Below are positions 36,558-50,230 of a stretch of 64,000 nucleotides of DNA, in pieces; positions within the stretch are counted from its first letter, which is position 1, and the number at the start of each line of letters is the position of its first letter. Both the position numbers and the translations under genes were made by a program. The notes under the pieces are model-generated. The model was not told where the DNA came from. It saw only the letters and a list, made by a program, of their open reading frames with translations, and did no database searches. The DNA is from Eulemur rufifrons (lineage: Eukaryota > Chordata > Mammalia > Primates > Lemuridae): the NCBI RefSeq assembly GCF_041146395.1, contig NC_090986.1, positions 46,288,001-46,352,000 on the forward strand. Direction: 5' to 3'.

Positions 36558-37500
36558 CATCAAATGTTCAGAACCTCATAGTATTTATTGTACACGCTAA
36601 TGAAAACACATTCTTTCTTTCTGACCACCCTAGATTTTTGTCTGCACTTGTTTTCTGAAGTCTAAGGAGAATAAACCATAATTGTGATTTAAAGTCAATT
36701 GGATACATTTCAAATGGAAAAATACTCTTAAATTGTATCAGAAAGCCATATGGAAACATATGTAGTTTCCAAGAACAATCCCAAAAGTAAAACAAACCAA
36801 TACATAAATAAAAGGCTAGGCTATCAAGAGAAATGAATCCATACAGAAAAGTGGTCATAATATTAATATCAGAATACATAAACATTATGAAACAGAAAAA
36901 AGAAAGCCAATGTAATGATTATTACAATTTTTGTGTTGTTGTTGTTTACAAGTTCATCTTCTTGGTGTGCCCAGGAGAACATATAACTCTTGATAGGCAT
37001 CCTATCTGCCTTTTTTGCAGGTCTATCCTATTTCACAAAATAATATCCTGAGGAAACTGTGCAGACTAAATAGCTGAGTGGACATGTCTTTGACAAAATA
37101 ACTAGATTTTTTTAAAAATGTGAGACTTTGTAAAAATTAGCATTGATTTTAGAATATATCAATTTGTAGCTTATAAAAGGTTTTTTTTTATTCTGAGCAT
37201 TTATGGTACATTTAAGCAATAAGATCAAAAATAAAATTTTAATAATAGATGCAAAAAACCTTGAGTTGCACATGCAAAATTCATGAGCAATTATTGTGCA
37301 AAAATAATATGCATATCATCAATGAAAACAGAATGCATACATTCAGTATACTGTCAAAATGATATTGCAAATAAGGGGAAAAAAGTGATATTTGCTGGGA
37401 TAAACTTTTAAACCTTCCACAAGAATTAAAACATGAATATTATAACATAATTTATACTACAATAAACTTCATATTCATTGAAAAATCAATGTTTAAAATA
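36558..37500. other. Unannotated AT-rich sequence
   Basis: Short ORFs on both strands (36568-36885 and 36833-37051) show no motif. I recognise no repeat. Confidence 0.5.
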
Positions 37501-37620
37501 GAAAAATTGAGTGCAGTGGCTTGTGCCTGTAATCCCAGTTGCTCCAAAATCTGAGGTGGAAGGATGGCTTGAACTAAGGCATTTGAGACCAGCCCATCTC
37601 TAAAGAAAAAAAGAAAAACA
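37501..37620 (+). mobile_element. Old Alu left monomer (FLAM-like)
   Basis: It contains 'gcagtggcttgtgcctgtaa', 'tcccagttgctcc', 'ggaaggatggcttgaacta' and 'tttgagaccagcccatctct', then an A-rich tail. It is a single diverged 7SL-derived arm with no second arm. Confidence 0.85.
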
Positions 37621-39004
37621 ACAGTTGTTAAAAATCAACAAACTGGTTTGGACAAAAATATAAATTTTCCAAGAAAGCAAATAAGAGTAAGAAAAAGATG
37701 TCTGCAAATATAAAAAAAAAAGTTGTGATAATATATAATATGTATAGATAACAATAGAGTGTATTACTTAGGTTTGATTAATGGATTATCGTATTTATCT
37801 TCTTATTCAGACTTATTTTGGATAAAAGGTATGCTTAGTGCCTACCTTACAAACATTTACTAAAATTTCTGAGCCCTCATTTTCCATCTGCTAAATTTAG
37901 GAATTTTTGTTTAAGAAAGGGGATGCCCTCTAAAGTTTTACTCCATAATAGGTAACTCTTGTCCTAAAATTGGAAAAGGAAACAAAACTAAAATCTATTC
38001 ATAATTAGGGAAACTTCACAAATAGACTTTGTTTATAATAATAATATCCAAAATACAAAACATTTAATCACATCAACTATAAAAAATAAGGTATAACAAT
38101 AGAAATAATTAAAAAATATTTTTACTCAATTAGAAAACAGGTAATTTGTGATGGCAAATATATATTTAAAAAGTTATACTTATTGTTTATTGTGACATTA
38201 TTAATTGATAAAATGAAAATACTATGAAAGCCTTTTCAGTAAAAAATTAATTTATAAGTATTAAAAGTATTTAAAAAGATGATTCTACCTTTATGAAGAA
38301 ATTAATGTCATATTCTCATGTTTTGTCTCAGGTGACTACTTTGGATTTCATCCTATAGAGAATGAGAGACAAATTTCTTATGTATCTATAAACTCACTTA
38401 ATCCCTTTTTGCAGCCCTAGTTTCTATGACTCCATCCCTAACTTATGGATAGATTCTGTCACTGCCCTTTTCACCGCAGACTCCTGACATCATTGTCTTT
38501 TTCATGCTATTTACTCAATCCCTCTCTAATATATGCTAATATATGCCCCATCTAATATATGCTAAGTGTCTGCTAGACTTCAAATTTTTGTCAATTAACA
38601 TTGAATATGCTGAGTTCATCTATTTATCTAGCTATAATCTATCTACCTATTGAAAAATATTCTGCTTTACAAGATCCAGGTCACATCCATCTAGCCCAAT
38701 ATAAAAATTCTCATATCTTCCTTAAACATTTTGTATATTTTCAGAGGGTTTATATTTTCAAGAACACTTTAAATTTAATTTCTACTTTCACTGGGTCAGT
38801 TTTGTTTTCAAACGTCTGTAATATATCCCCTATGCTCTCCTTCTTTGTACAATTTCTTTAAAAGCACTTCTGTGTGCAAAGCACTGTGAACTGTCCTAGG
38901 GTACAGAAGTCAGCATGCCAAAGAGATCTCTGGCAATAACTTTTTGCAAAGTAAGTTATTTCATTGTTGATACCAGTTTCCAGAAATGCAATCTGCTGAA
39001 GAAA
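37621..39004. other. Unannotated sequence, AT-rich
   Basis: It contains a small near-tandem repeat of 'tctaatatatgctaa' at 38526 and 38549, and no other feature I can support. Confidence 0.5.
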
Positions 39005-39245
39005 CTATAGAACATGTACATATATTACACATATATAACATATATGTATACATACTGCATGTACAGTCTAATTTCAAAAAATAAAATAGGATGTAAATAT
39101 GTATAACATATGTTATGTATATATGTATACATATGTGTGCATGTATACATGTTTATGGATAGCATATATGCATGCATATGTATAACATATATGCATACAT
39201 ATGTTATATATGCATAATAATATATATGTATAATATACATATTCA
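39005..39245. repeat. (ATGTAT/CATATA)-rich alternating tract
   Basis: Alternating purine-pyrimidine sequence with many 'catatatg' and 'gtatacat' palindromes runs over about 240 bp, broken by 39060-39100. It is low-complexity. The ORF across it is compositional. Confidence 0.8.
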
Positions 39246-41000
39246 CATCCCATTTAATTTAATTTTTTTATATTAGACTAATTATACTCTAAATTTCAAA
39301 CCAAAGTTTTGGTTAGCATTTGTTTGTGCAATTATATGATGAAATTCAGATGACACAAAGTTTGAAACTATCCCTGATTCTTCTTCTCAGAGCTACTCTA
39401 CAATAGCTTTTATGGACTTTTTGCCTAACAAAAATTTCTCTTACGATTTAGAAATGGCTACAATTGTTCCTTATGTTAAAATCACTATGGTGACTACCAT
39501 GGAAATAGAAATCACCTAGTTCAAGATGAAATGAAGCTGTGCTCACATAAATTTGATTTGGGCAATGAGAAATTGAGGACAAGTATATACGTTCTTCCTT
39601 GAGCAAAGTCAGCCCTGTCTGCATAAGTGTTTTTCACTATTTTCATGATCCTTGCAGCTGTTCTATGACATAGGGAGAATGATATCATTGTGCCACTTTA
39701 CTGAAAAGGAAACTATTCACAAATGCCACATGCTAAATGAGTTCTGGGCCTTATTGAAAATCCCACTACAACTCCAATCCAGTATTCTTGAAACTTGACG
39801 GTGCCAACTGATAACTCAGCTACATTCTCTAAGCATCGGCTTTCAGATGAAATTTCTGCCTAAGACAGGGAATTCACTATTTGACTCTTTAATTAATAAG
39901 GCCTATCTAAATATAAAAAGCATAGAAAATAGCATCAATGTGGCTAGTTTTTTTTTTTTTCAACTATATTGCTCAGGTGTTCTTTTGTTATTACATTGAT
40001 ATCTCTGAGAACAACTTATTTTTATTACTAGCACTATGAAAAGTTAAAGTATGCTGCATATTTTCAATTTTAATGATGTCTATTAATGGTAATACAGATA
40101 AATAATATAGTTCAATTTTTTTAAGTATATAATCATTTCTAGACTTTCAAACATGTGGTACTAAGTTTTTGCCTATTGTGCTTGTAGGTAAATTCACCTT
40201 AAAAAAAATAAAATGTAATCAATTTTACAGTTCAAATAAAATCAAAGAAAAGATACTTGTGAGTTTCTCCTGGATACTAGATTGATTAAGAATAGAAGCA
40301 TTAGTGCAATCAAGAGATACCACTTATCCAAAGAGTCCAAGAAGTTTAAATTATTAATTGAATCATATATGGTTTAAAGAAATAAGAAAATTAATTTAAA
40401 AACTAAAAATTTGCTACTCAGCTAAAACCTATGATAAAATAACTCTAAAAATACTCACATTTAAATATAAACTAAAATATAATATTAAATTTCCTATAAT
40501 CTTATATTTGTAGATTGAAATGTTTCTATGTAAAAACTTTGAAGATTTTGTATCTTTTGGGAATAATTCTTTTAAACATATCCATGTCACTCATTAAATA
40601 CTTTGCATAGTATTTTCAATATTTGAAAAGAGATAAAATTGTAGTACAAATAATAAGAGAAACAAGAATCAACATTAATATTCTAGGCAACTTTATTATT
40701 AATAATTTGTTCTCTACAATGATTTAACAGGACTTTTTCTTATAGATATTCTACTATTACTTTTTTGAAAGATTTTAAATACATTTCAAAGAGAAGAAAA
40801 ATACTTAGAATTGTAAGTTGAGAAAATCAGAGGAAAATTTTTTATTTTCAACAGGGAGAATTAAGCTTATTATTTTTAATTTCTGTTTGTCCTTACAATT
40901 GCCATTGGTGTATTTTTTCCAGTTATTTATCTAAGCTTCAGGAGATTTGTTCTTTTTCCCTTTCTGTCTCTACTATGGCCAGGGTGAGACAAAAATCTAG
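39246..41000. other. Unannotated AT-rich sequence
   Basis: It includes a T-run at 39949-39960. I recognise nothing else in it. Confidence 0.5.
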
Positions 41001-41340
41001 GTCAGGGCTTTGCAACCTGGGGGCTGCAGGTTAAAGGCAGTCTCCTGCTTGTTATCTTAAGACCTATAAGATAAGAATGGTTTTCACATCTTTAAATGGT
41101 TGCAAAAATATAAAAAAATAATATTTTATGACAGATGAAAATTATGTGAAACTCCAATTCCTGTGTCTATAAAGCGTTATTTAAACATAGCCATGCCTAC
41201 TCTTTTGCATAGTATTATCTGTGGCTACTTTTGAGCTACACCAGCAGAGTTGAAAAGTTGCAACAGAGACCATCATGGTCAAGAAAACCTAAAATATTTA
41301 CTATATGACCCTTCACTGAAGAAGTTAGCTGACACCTAGT
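41001..41340 (+). mobile_element. hAT-Charlie-type non-autonomous DNA transposon
   Basis: It starts 'gtcagggctttgcaacctgg' and ends 'gaagttagctgacac'. Internal phrases 'aaacatagccatgcctactc', 'gtggctacttttgagctaca', 'gcagagttgaaaagttgcaa', 'cagagaccatcatggtcaag' and 'aaaatatttactatatgacc' fit a common Charlie-group element. CTAG flanks both ends, in line with the CTAG-centred target preference of this group. Confidence 0.8.
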
Positions 41341-44300
41341 TTAGGTCCTTACTAATCAAAGTCCTAGGAGTTTGTTAAAATGCTAAAACTGGGGACTGAC
41401 TCAGAGCTACTAAATGAGAGCCTCTTTTTTAACAAGATACACTAATGTGACTTGTTAGACTGCAAGGAACACTAATTTCAGTAATTATTTCTCTGCAAAC
41501 TCTATTTTGTCTCTGGTTTTCTAAATTAAAACATCAAGTAGGGAGTTAGCAACCCTGCTTAGCTCTCATACTTAATCCGTGCACCTCAGAATCAGTTTTA
41601 TGAGGAATAAAATTAATGTTTTTGTTCTCAACTGCTTGTCTCTTTATATTTTTTAATTGGTTTCAAAACCAGATGGGGAAGGAAGGCACTACTTATTGGA
41701 TTTCTCCCAAACCCCATCAGAGAAGTCGTATTTAGCAAGGTGGAAAATGGGATATATGATAAGCAGGAAGTTACAAGTAAAAAAGCTAGAACTTTTAAAA
41801 CTAGAGATGGTTTATCTTTAAGTGGCAGTAGGTAATAAAGCTGCTTTTCAGGATTTTTTTCTGCATTGTTCATGGTTGGCAGTAAAAAGAGAAGCCAAAG
41901 TACTCATTAAGCTCTATGTTTGATAGACTTTATACAGTAATTTTTAATAACAAATAAGAAACAAAATTGAGTAATAAATAAAGCAACAAAATTGAAATGA
42001 ATTGAACATGGCCTGGAAAATCATGATGACAAGGAATAAGAAAATTCTGCTCTCTGTGAATCATGCATTGCTTACCTTTCTTTTTTTGTTTTGTAAAAGC
42101 CATTTGGAAAAAAATAATATTTTTGTAGAACAATGGTGATTATTATCTTCAAGTTTTATTTTTCTTTTTGCCAAGGCATGATGCAATCATTGACCATTGG
42201 GTTATTTAAACCTCTTCCTGGATGACATTCCATTACTTCCACACATGTGTGGAAGCTTTAGAAAAGATAACAACTTTCATTCCCTCTTCTTTTCCTCCCT
42301 CCCTCACTCTTTCCTTCCCTCTTTCCCCCTTCCTCCATCCTTCCAGGCTATTTAAGAACTGTCACTAATATGGCCCTCTTGTCTTGGCCAAAGTTAACTT
42401 GTTGTGTAGCAGATACTTACCCATAGTTGGGTCTATCATGAAACATATATATCATCAACTTGGATGATCCCACTTTGAATTATTTTACAGAGTTTTTTTT
42501 TTTTTTCCTTTCCATTAATACCAGAACCAATATTTCAGCAAAGAATATCTCTATCAGAGTATCAAGACTCACACAGCTGCTTAGAAGTCTTCTCATAACT
42601 GGATTTGGAATATGTTTGGTGCAAGAAATATAATTTCAAGAGTAGCTAACGTGGGTTCCCTGATTGTCTTACAGGGTTAATAGACACTGGGAGCAGACAC
42701 AGAATGACTTTCCATAGTTGTTTAATAATTTTAGTCTCTCCAGATAAAGCCCAAACTCCATCAGACATTTATTTATGAATAGAAATAACACACCCATGCA
42801 CATAATACATACCATTTAAACAGTCTCAAATTATCTGTGATAAGGATTCCTTTAAAAATCCAAACTACTGGAGATTAATACATTTGTAAAATATAATAAA
42901 AATATTATGCCAATGCCAATCCTTCAAAAGCTTCTAAATGTTTATTGCCTATGTCTGTACTTTACTTGTCAAAGACCTGTAACAAACAATTTATAGCGGA
43001 CCATGCTTTTGAGTAGCACTGTCCTAATATCTTTATTCCCATGGAAAGTCACTGTATCTATTGGAATTCGATCATACAGAGAGGACCAATATAAAAGATA
43101 AAAGAAATGATAGGAGTATATTTCTATTTCACATAGGGTGTGCATGTCAGGGTTGGTGTGGCAACTCTGCTCACAGAGTCCCAGATACCCAGGCCCCCTT
43201 CCATGCCATTGCTGATACCCTTAGACTCTATCAGTTTGCCCAGTGGGGAAATTAGGGACTTCAGCACTTGCCATCATATCTAGAAAGACAGTAGGAGTGA
43301 GAAAAGACAAATAAAAGGACGAAAGCACCCAGGTCAGCTGTTTTTCGAAGAAATTCCAAGCAGCTGACACATGCCACTCTTTGTTTTTAATCCCATTAGC
43401 CAAAAGTGACTTTCATAGACACACCTAACTTTAAGAGATTATGTGAAATGTAATCTTTAATTACTTCAAAGACAGGAAGAAGAAATGGCAAGCCATACCT
43501 GCTACATTGAATAGATACAATTCAGTGTGTATAAGAGCCCCCAGCATTTATGCATTTGAATCATTATTTAAATTTCTATCAAAAATTATTTGTCCTTCAA
43601 AACTTTTAGAATAGTACACAAGTAACTTTTTGCCCCCCAGATTAGAATTACTGGAGCTCAGTTTCTGCTCATATTCTGTCCATTCCGAGAAATAAAATGT
43701 AGATTCAATTTTAGTGCAGCTCAGTGACTCTCTCCATTAGATATGAGTGATAAAGTGCATTTTATTGCCTCAGTGACTTTGACATCACTGGACAATCATT
43801 TCCCCAACAGTGTCATTTACTGAAGAGACAAAAGGAAGATACAATATTATCATTTTAACTTTGACAATAGCATAGACTTCTGGGATGGATTAACTACTGC
43901 CATGGCAAATTTTATGGTCACTTTCAATATTTCAGGTAGCACTTTTATAACATATGCCCTGTAAGGAACTAATACAAAAGTATAGTACTTAAATACACCT
44001 GCAGGACTTTTTTTCCTAATAAAACTTGTGCAGTCACATTGCCTAAAGTCATTATCAATGGAATTAACTAATCCATATGGTACTCTGTAAAGAACAGAAT
44101 ACTTATATTCTGAAATATGTGAAGATCAAAATTGTTGAACAAAAGAGATATTTAACTCTTTCGGATTTTTTTTTTTAAGCTCATCTAATCATTTTTGCTT
44201 TTTCTCTCGACACCTCTCTTTCTTCTTCAATGTCCAAATCAAGGACGAAAAAGAATGAAAGAACGATAGGTAGGATGAGGATACACTTAAGGGCACCACT

Positions 44301-44455
44301 GAGATTGAATTTGTTAGAACTGGACACTTTGTAATATAAACATTCATGTAGAAGAAGAAACAAGTCTCTATAACACTTTTATTTTTCTAAGATTGGCATT
44401 TTTACTTTAAATATCCATATTCTCACTTTGTTGCCTTAAGATCTGAGTCATGTTT
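41341..44455. other. Unannotated sequence with a polypyrimidine patch
   Basis: A CT-rich patch lies at 42280-42345 ('cctccctccctcactctttc'). There are no other supported features. Short ORFs here (41628-41873, 41930-42133, 43061-43403, 44181-44363) show no recognisable domain. Confidence 0.5.
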
Positions 44456-44459
44456 GGAG

Positions 44460-44690
44460 TTCAGAATGAAATACTTCAGTAGTTTAGGTAAAAGATTATT
44501 ATATCTTGGATAAGGTTAGTGATAGTAGGAGTTGAACACATGTGAACAAATTGGAGTTGTGTTTTGGAGTGTACCTCAAACAGCTTGGTCATGGATTGGA
44601 GAAGGGGGAAGAACTTAAAAACAATGATTCCTGGGTTTCTAGGTTTATGAAACTGAATGAATATTCATGTCAGCAATTAAGAGAGGGAGA
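44460..44690 (-). repeat. L2 fragment, antisense
   Basis: 'caatgattcctgggtttcta' after 'ggattggagaagggggaaga', together with the upstream 'gataggttagtgatag'-like context, follows antisense LINE-2 order. The sequence is diverged. Confidence 0.55.
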
Positions 44691-45149
44691 GAGGGAGAAA
44701 TGAAGAGGACCTTATTGCGAAATCAGTGTTACACAGCTTTAGGATGGTTGTAAAAAACAGAATTATTATATCACACAATTCCACAATAACATATTCTTAG
44801 AATAGTAAAAATAATTTAGATATCATCTAATCCTCCATCTCACAATAGGTGATAGCTCTACTGTGTCTGTGGATATTTCAAAAGATAATATTCTCTTAGG
44901 TTTACAAACAATAATACTTTTAAAATTAGGCATCTTTTTTGATATTCTGCTTATGAACCACATTTTTCTCTTTGTATAACATACTAAAAATTTTAAATGT
45001 AGAATTCTATAGAATTTATGCTACCTGCTGAAGAAAATCTTGAAATTTCTTAATAAAATATTTCATAAATATAGACTAGAAAAACATTTATTCACCCAAC
45101 ATGTTTACTTCTTATTAAATATATACACAGTTTTATACTGTGTGACAAA

Positions 45150-45765
45150 AAAATTAGCTGCCCTTTTCTCCCCGTTTCTGGAAGGTAGCCTCTAAATCCT
45201 TGGAATTTCCTGAGTGTTAGAAGGATCTTTGTTGTTTATTGTGGGCCCCTCCCCATTTTACTCATGAGATGGCTGGTGGTAGGCCCCTACAAAGCTTAAG
45301 CTAATAACATGAGTCAGGATGAGGGCTGACCTTGCCAGAAAGACCAATCATGTAAGTAGAGGGTCAACCTGATCTCTTGGGAAGGGAGAGGGGTAGGGAT
45401 AGCATTTAATTACTTGGTCAATGATTCAATCAATCATGTCTACATAATGAAACCCTAATAAAAACCCTGGACACGGAGGATTAGATGAGCTTCTCTACTT
45501 GGTAGTTCTCTGCATACTGCTACATATTGATGTGCCAGGTGGGTAAGGATCTGTGGATGATGGAAGCTTTGCATGTATCTCTGTTCCAGACCTCTCCCTG
45601 TGAGAACTGTAACCTCTCCCTCTCCTTTTGGCTGGTTTTGATTTGTATCCTTTTTCTACAATAAAATCAAAATTCTATCCACTGATAGAAATACCAGACT
45701 TCTGGACCAGAAACACAGATTATATGTTATACACACCAGGAAACACCAACTAGGGTAGCATTGTA
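45150..45765 (+). repeat. Probable ERVL-like solo LTR
   Basis: A GC-richer block has 'gaccaatcatgtaagtagag', 'ctacataatgaaaccctaat', 'aaaaaccctggacacggagg' and 'gatttgtatcctttttctac', then an AATAAA at 45660-45665. This is the layout of an LTR with its own polyadenylation signal. The family is not certain. Confidence 0.5.
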
Positions 45766-46324
45766 GTACCACAGTCTTTAATCCTAATATTCACACAATG
45801 AGAACCGAATATTATCTGGTCATGCAGTGGATTTCTATCACAGAAGAGGAACTCCAGAGTTAACTCTCAGTGCCTATACAGGGACAGCTGGTACATCTCC
45901 CTGCTTTAACTACCAGAGAAAGAAATATATTTTATCTTTAATCTGGAATATCAAGAAATCCTCTCTGAATATGGAGAGGGGAAGCTTTCTGGGTTTATTA
46001 CTCAGAAAGTTAAATGTCTCTTAGGGAAAGGGAAAGGTGAATCTAAGTTCACTCTACAGTAAGCAAACCTTCTTCAGGAATGGGAGGGAAATTTTTGTCA
46101 TCCTGGAATGTGTTAGGGAGTGACATACTCTCTATCTTTATTATAGTTTATAATTATTTTCCAAAGAAAGCCTGGAATATGCGGAAAAGGAAATTTAGAG
46201 AGAACTGTCTCCTGACATTATGTTTATACCAGAATCAATTATGAAATATTTTATTAAATTATAAACTTAAAGTTTTCTAAAGAAGAATTTTTCATTTTTG
46301 AAACTTTAAGATTTGTTAATTTTC
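45766..46324. other. Unannotated sequence
   Basis: It contains an ORF at 45827-46024 with no recognisable domain. I see nothing else. Confidence 0.4.
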
Positions 46325-46890
46325 TATATTAATTCATTCATTTAAAATATTGTTAAGCTCTAATGATACAATACGTGTAGTCTTACAAAACCACTTCCCT
46401 AGTGCAACTCACCATCAAGTGGTGAAAACAATGTATAATCACACAAACAGATAGAAAATTGCAACTGTGAAAAGTGCTCCCAATAGAATTTGATGTTATA
46501 GGAATCAGAGAAAAACTATTACAAGTACTGATGCTACCTAATGAAGAATGAACCTGACTTACTTAGGAGAACAGAGAAGGGAATTTCCTCCAAAAAGAGA
46601 GACTGGACTGCGCAATGCCCCATGGTGGACGCACAACCTGTCCACAGTCCGGAGTGACTGGGTGGCTAAGAGCAGTTGGGATCCTTGTATGAGAAGCTGC
46701 TGCATTGACAGTGATTTCTCAACGTTTTGGGTCCTCTTGGCCTTATTTATCTCTAATAGTAAAAAGCCATGAAAGTGTTTTTAGTAGGAGAAAGAGTATG
46801 ATGATTTTATATTCATTTCCAACATATCACTATGCCTGCTGTTTATTAAAACAGAAGTAGACTATTTTGCCAATATAAAAGGGTCTCCTA
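46325..46890 (-). repeat. L2 element, antisense
   Basis: It begins with the antisense L2 signature 'aattcattcatttaaaatat', then 'gataggaatc'-like and 'gagagactggactg' stretches. It ends with 'gttttt agtaggagaaagag' (with spacing) and 'aaaacagaagtagactattt', the antisense L2 order. The 74-codon ORF at 46548-46772 lies inside it and is not a gene. Confidence 0.5.
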
Positions 46891-47007
46891 GTATGAACTC
46901 AAGGAAAATACAGCCCACAGTGAAATAAAAACCAGGGTGTAGACTTCATATGTAACCAGGATTTTATTATCTATGATGTCATATATATTTATAATAGTCA
47001 TGGTTCT

Positions 47008-47555
47008 AAGGTAGCCTCAAGATGCCTGACACCTAATGTACATGTCTTTTGAGGTCAGGAATAATTTGTGAGTGTAATAGGATATGATGACCCTGATTAG
47101 ATGACTAATCAGCTGCCTGTGTTAATCAAAAGGAAGATTATCTGAGTGGGCCTGAACTAATCAAGTGCGCCCTTTAAAGGGTCTGGATCCTTCTGAAATC
47201 AGAAAGATTTTAATGTCAGAGAGCCAGTGGAGGACCTCACGTATCAAGGACCTAAAGGTGCCTCCTATTACCTGAGAACAGTCCCAATTTGATAGCTTGC
47301 AGGAAAGGGGAGACTTCAGTCACATAACCACAAGGAACTGAAATTCTGTCAATAACCCGAATGACCTTGGAAGAACACTCAAGCTTCAAATGGAAATCTC
47401 AGCCCCGTTCAATACCTTAAATTCGGCCTGGTGAAAACTGAGAAAAGAAAACAGCTAACCAGACTCCTCACTCAAAAACCCTGTGAGATAACACATGGTT
47501 GTTGTTGTAATCCCCCCATTTGTTGGTAATGTGCTACACAGTGATAGAAAACTGT
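47008..47555 (+). repeat. LTR-like old interspersed repeat, family not assigned
   Basis: The phrase order includes 'gtgtaataggatatgatgac', 'aatcaagtgcgccctttaaa', 'gtcagagagccagtggagga', 'ttcagtcacataaccacaag', 'gaactgaaattctgtcaata', 'ctgtgagataacacatggtt' and 'ggtaatgtgctacacagtga'. It looks like an ancient mammalian LTR-type repeat, and I cannot name it. Confidence 0.5.
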
Positions 47556-48284
47556 GTGTATATGTTATTCTAGAATCAGTTAAATCCTTTTTTTGAATTG
47601 CTCTTGACAAGCCATTATTCCTTGTGCCACAGAAGTGCTACCCTTGTTGTTAAATCAGGATAAAAAATTTTAGTCATAGCTCAGACTAGAAAAGTTAATC
47701 TTGGTGAACCAAAACTATACTGTAATGAAACTAAAATTGCTTGTGAGTCATTAATATGAGTTTTGGAGATATATCAGAATTAAGTAAAAAAAAAAACTAT
47801 TTTGATGATACTTTCTGATCAGGACAATTTAACAAGATTCAAATATGTCATTTAAATTAGGGACAGATGAAGTTGTTTAGTCATAGGTTGAATTAATGCA
47901 CTCATCTGAATATTATTGTCTCCAGATTCACCTCATTCTAGTATAATGCATAACAGCTCATCTGCAGGGCATCTAAGTGTCATTAAATATTTTCTAAGCT
48001 AAAAATGAGTGATTTGCAAACTCTAGATTCAAATATATTAAAACATGCAGAAATTATGGCACTTTGGAACTGAACTAGTCTTCATGGTCAATCATTTTGT
48101 CATCAATCATATTGTTAATCTGTATGTGAAATATAACTTTTTTTTTTTAGTAGATGTCCATAGGCTTTTCTTACATCTTTAAATGTCAAGATGTAATTTA
48201 AATTACTGAATATAGACTATAATATAGTTGGTAATTAAATAAGTAAATTTCATTTTTTTGCCCATATAACAGAAAAGAAAAAAG

Positions 48285-48480
48285 ATTAACTGTATGGTAT
48301 ATATGAAATTTATGATATATATATGCACATACATATCCGTTATATATTGTATATAATAATGGGTAAAAACTATTTCCCCAGTGATTTGTGTATTTCTATA
48401 CTCAGCTAAACAATTCATATGGTCCATACACCTGTGTGAATATGTATATGTGTGTGTGCAAGTATATACACACATCTGCA
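48285..48480. repeat. TA/TATG/CA low-complexity tract
   Basis: Alternating 'atatatatgcacatacatat' and 'gtatatgtgtgtgtgcaagt' segments are separated by unique sequence. The ORF on the minus strand is compositional. Confidence 0.6.
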
Positions 48481-48513
48481 TATATATTAGATTATGAATT
48501 TGTGTATGGATGA

Positions 48514-48891
<378 letters not shown>

Positions 48892-49788
48892 GAATCTCTG
48901 CTATTAATTCACAATTTGAGAATAATACTTTGAATGCATTAAGTTTACAGTAAATATTAGTTAACTGAATGAAAAAATACCCTTATGAATATCATATAAC
49001 TAAGTACCTAGACATCTCTGTATAATTAAATGTATTTATTACATTTAAGATGAATATTAGCATTATTTCAGAAAGACAATATTGTTTTTCTTACTTTAAT
49101 AATATTAAAAGTATTATTATTCCTCAGGAAAAATATGTTCCCAGCTCAATATTTATGATTTTATCAAAGAAAAGTTAGTTTTTCCATTGATGAAGTAAGC
49201 AATAGCATTGAGTCCTTTCTGAGTGATGCACTAATATAGAAAATTGTATTTGTTAGTGCATCACATAGGGAGATTTATTTCTTGAAGACCCCAAAAGCTT
49301 GACAACTGTATGGTAATGATTATGACTGTCTTTAGCTCAGTTAGAGCACAAAAATGCTCTCTAAAAAATATGAAGCAAAATGAGCCAAAAGATTAGACTA
49401 TTAAAAAATTATAATGTTTAAGAGAAGAAATGAATGTCAAAATTTAATGATAAAGACAAATAAATTAGTTGATGTTATTAAATTATTGTATTAATTTTGT
49501 GACCAATACATTGCAATTTTAAAACCCATTTTATTACAAAATACATAGGACATGAACTTTAGAAGTTCTGTCATTTAAGACCTAAGTGTTAAAACAAAAC
49601 AAACAAAAACACCCACACATTAAATTAGCATAATTTGTTTGGCCTATGAAGATTTTGACATGTCTTTTTCTGTATGCAAAACAAATCTTGATGAGTAAAT
49701 ATTTGACCAAGGTAATACAGCCAGTAAGCATCTAAATCTGCTCACATGGAAGACTTAGTTTTTGTAACCATCCTACCTATAAATCAGC
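48892..49788. other. Unannotated AT-rich sequence
   Basis: I recognise nothing definite here. Confidence 0.5.
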
Positions 49789-50145
49789 TGTTATGGATTG
49801 AATGTTTACGCCCCCTCAACCAAATTTATTTGCTGAAATTCTGTTCTCCAACATAATAGTATTTGGAGGTGGACCCTTTGTCAAATGATTAGGTGATAGA
49901 ATGGGGTCCTTATGAATACGATTAGTGCCTTATATAAAAGAACCCAGAGAGCTCACTCAACCATTCTGCTATTTGAGGACACAGCAAGAAGACCATCATT
50001 TATCAACGAGGAAGTAGATCCTCACCAGACACTGAATCTGCTGGCACGTTGACCTTAGACTTCTGGAGGCTCTGAGAAATAGGTTGTTTTTTAAGCCATA
50101 CAGTCTACATTATTTTTGTCATAATAGCTGAAATGGACTCAGATA
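49789..50145 (+). mobile_element. MLT1-type MaLR solo LTR
   Basis: It starts 'tgttatggattgaatgttta' and ends 'gctgaaatggactcagat'. It has 'aatagtatttggaggtggac', 'gattagtgccttatataaaa', 'gaacccagagagctcactca', 'tgaggacacagcaagaagac', 'cagacactgaatctgctggc' and 'gacttctggaggctctgaga'. This is the standard MLT1 order. Confidence 0.85.
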
Positions 50146-50230
50146 GCAGCCTACATAATCAATACACTGAAACTTTTGACATTTGAAAAAAACAATTGAT
50201 AAATTATTGAGGGAAATATTTTTTACTTAA

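Noticed and set aside
46548..46772. 74-codon ORF with several Trp and Cys
   Set aside because: It lies inside an antisense L2, with no recognisable domain or upstream signals.
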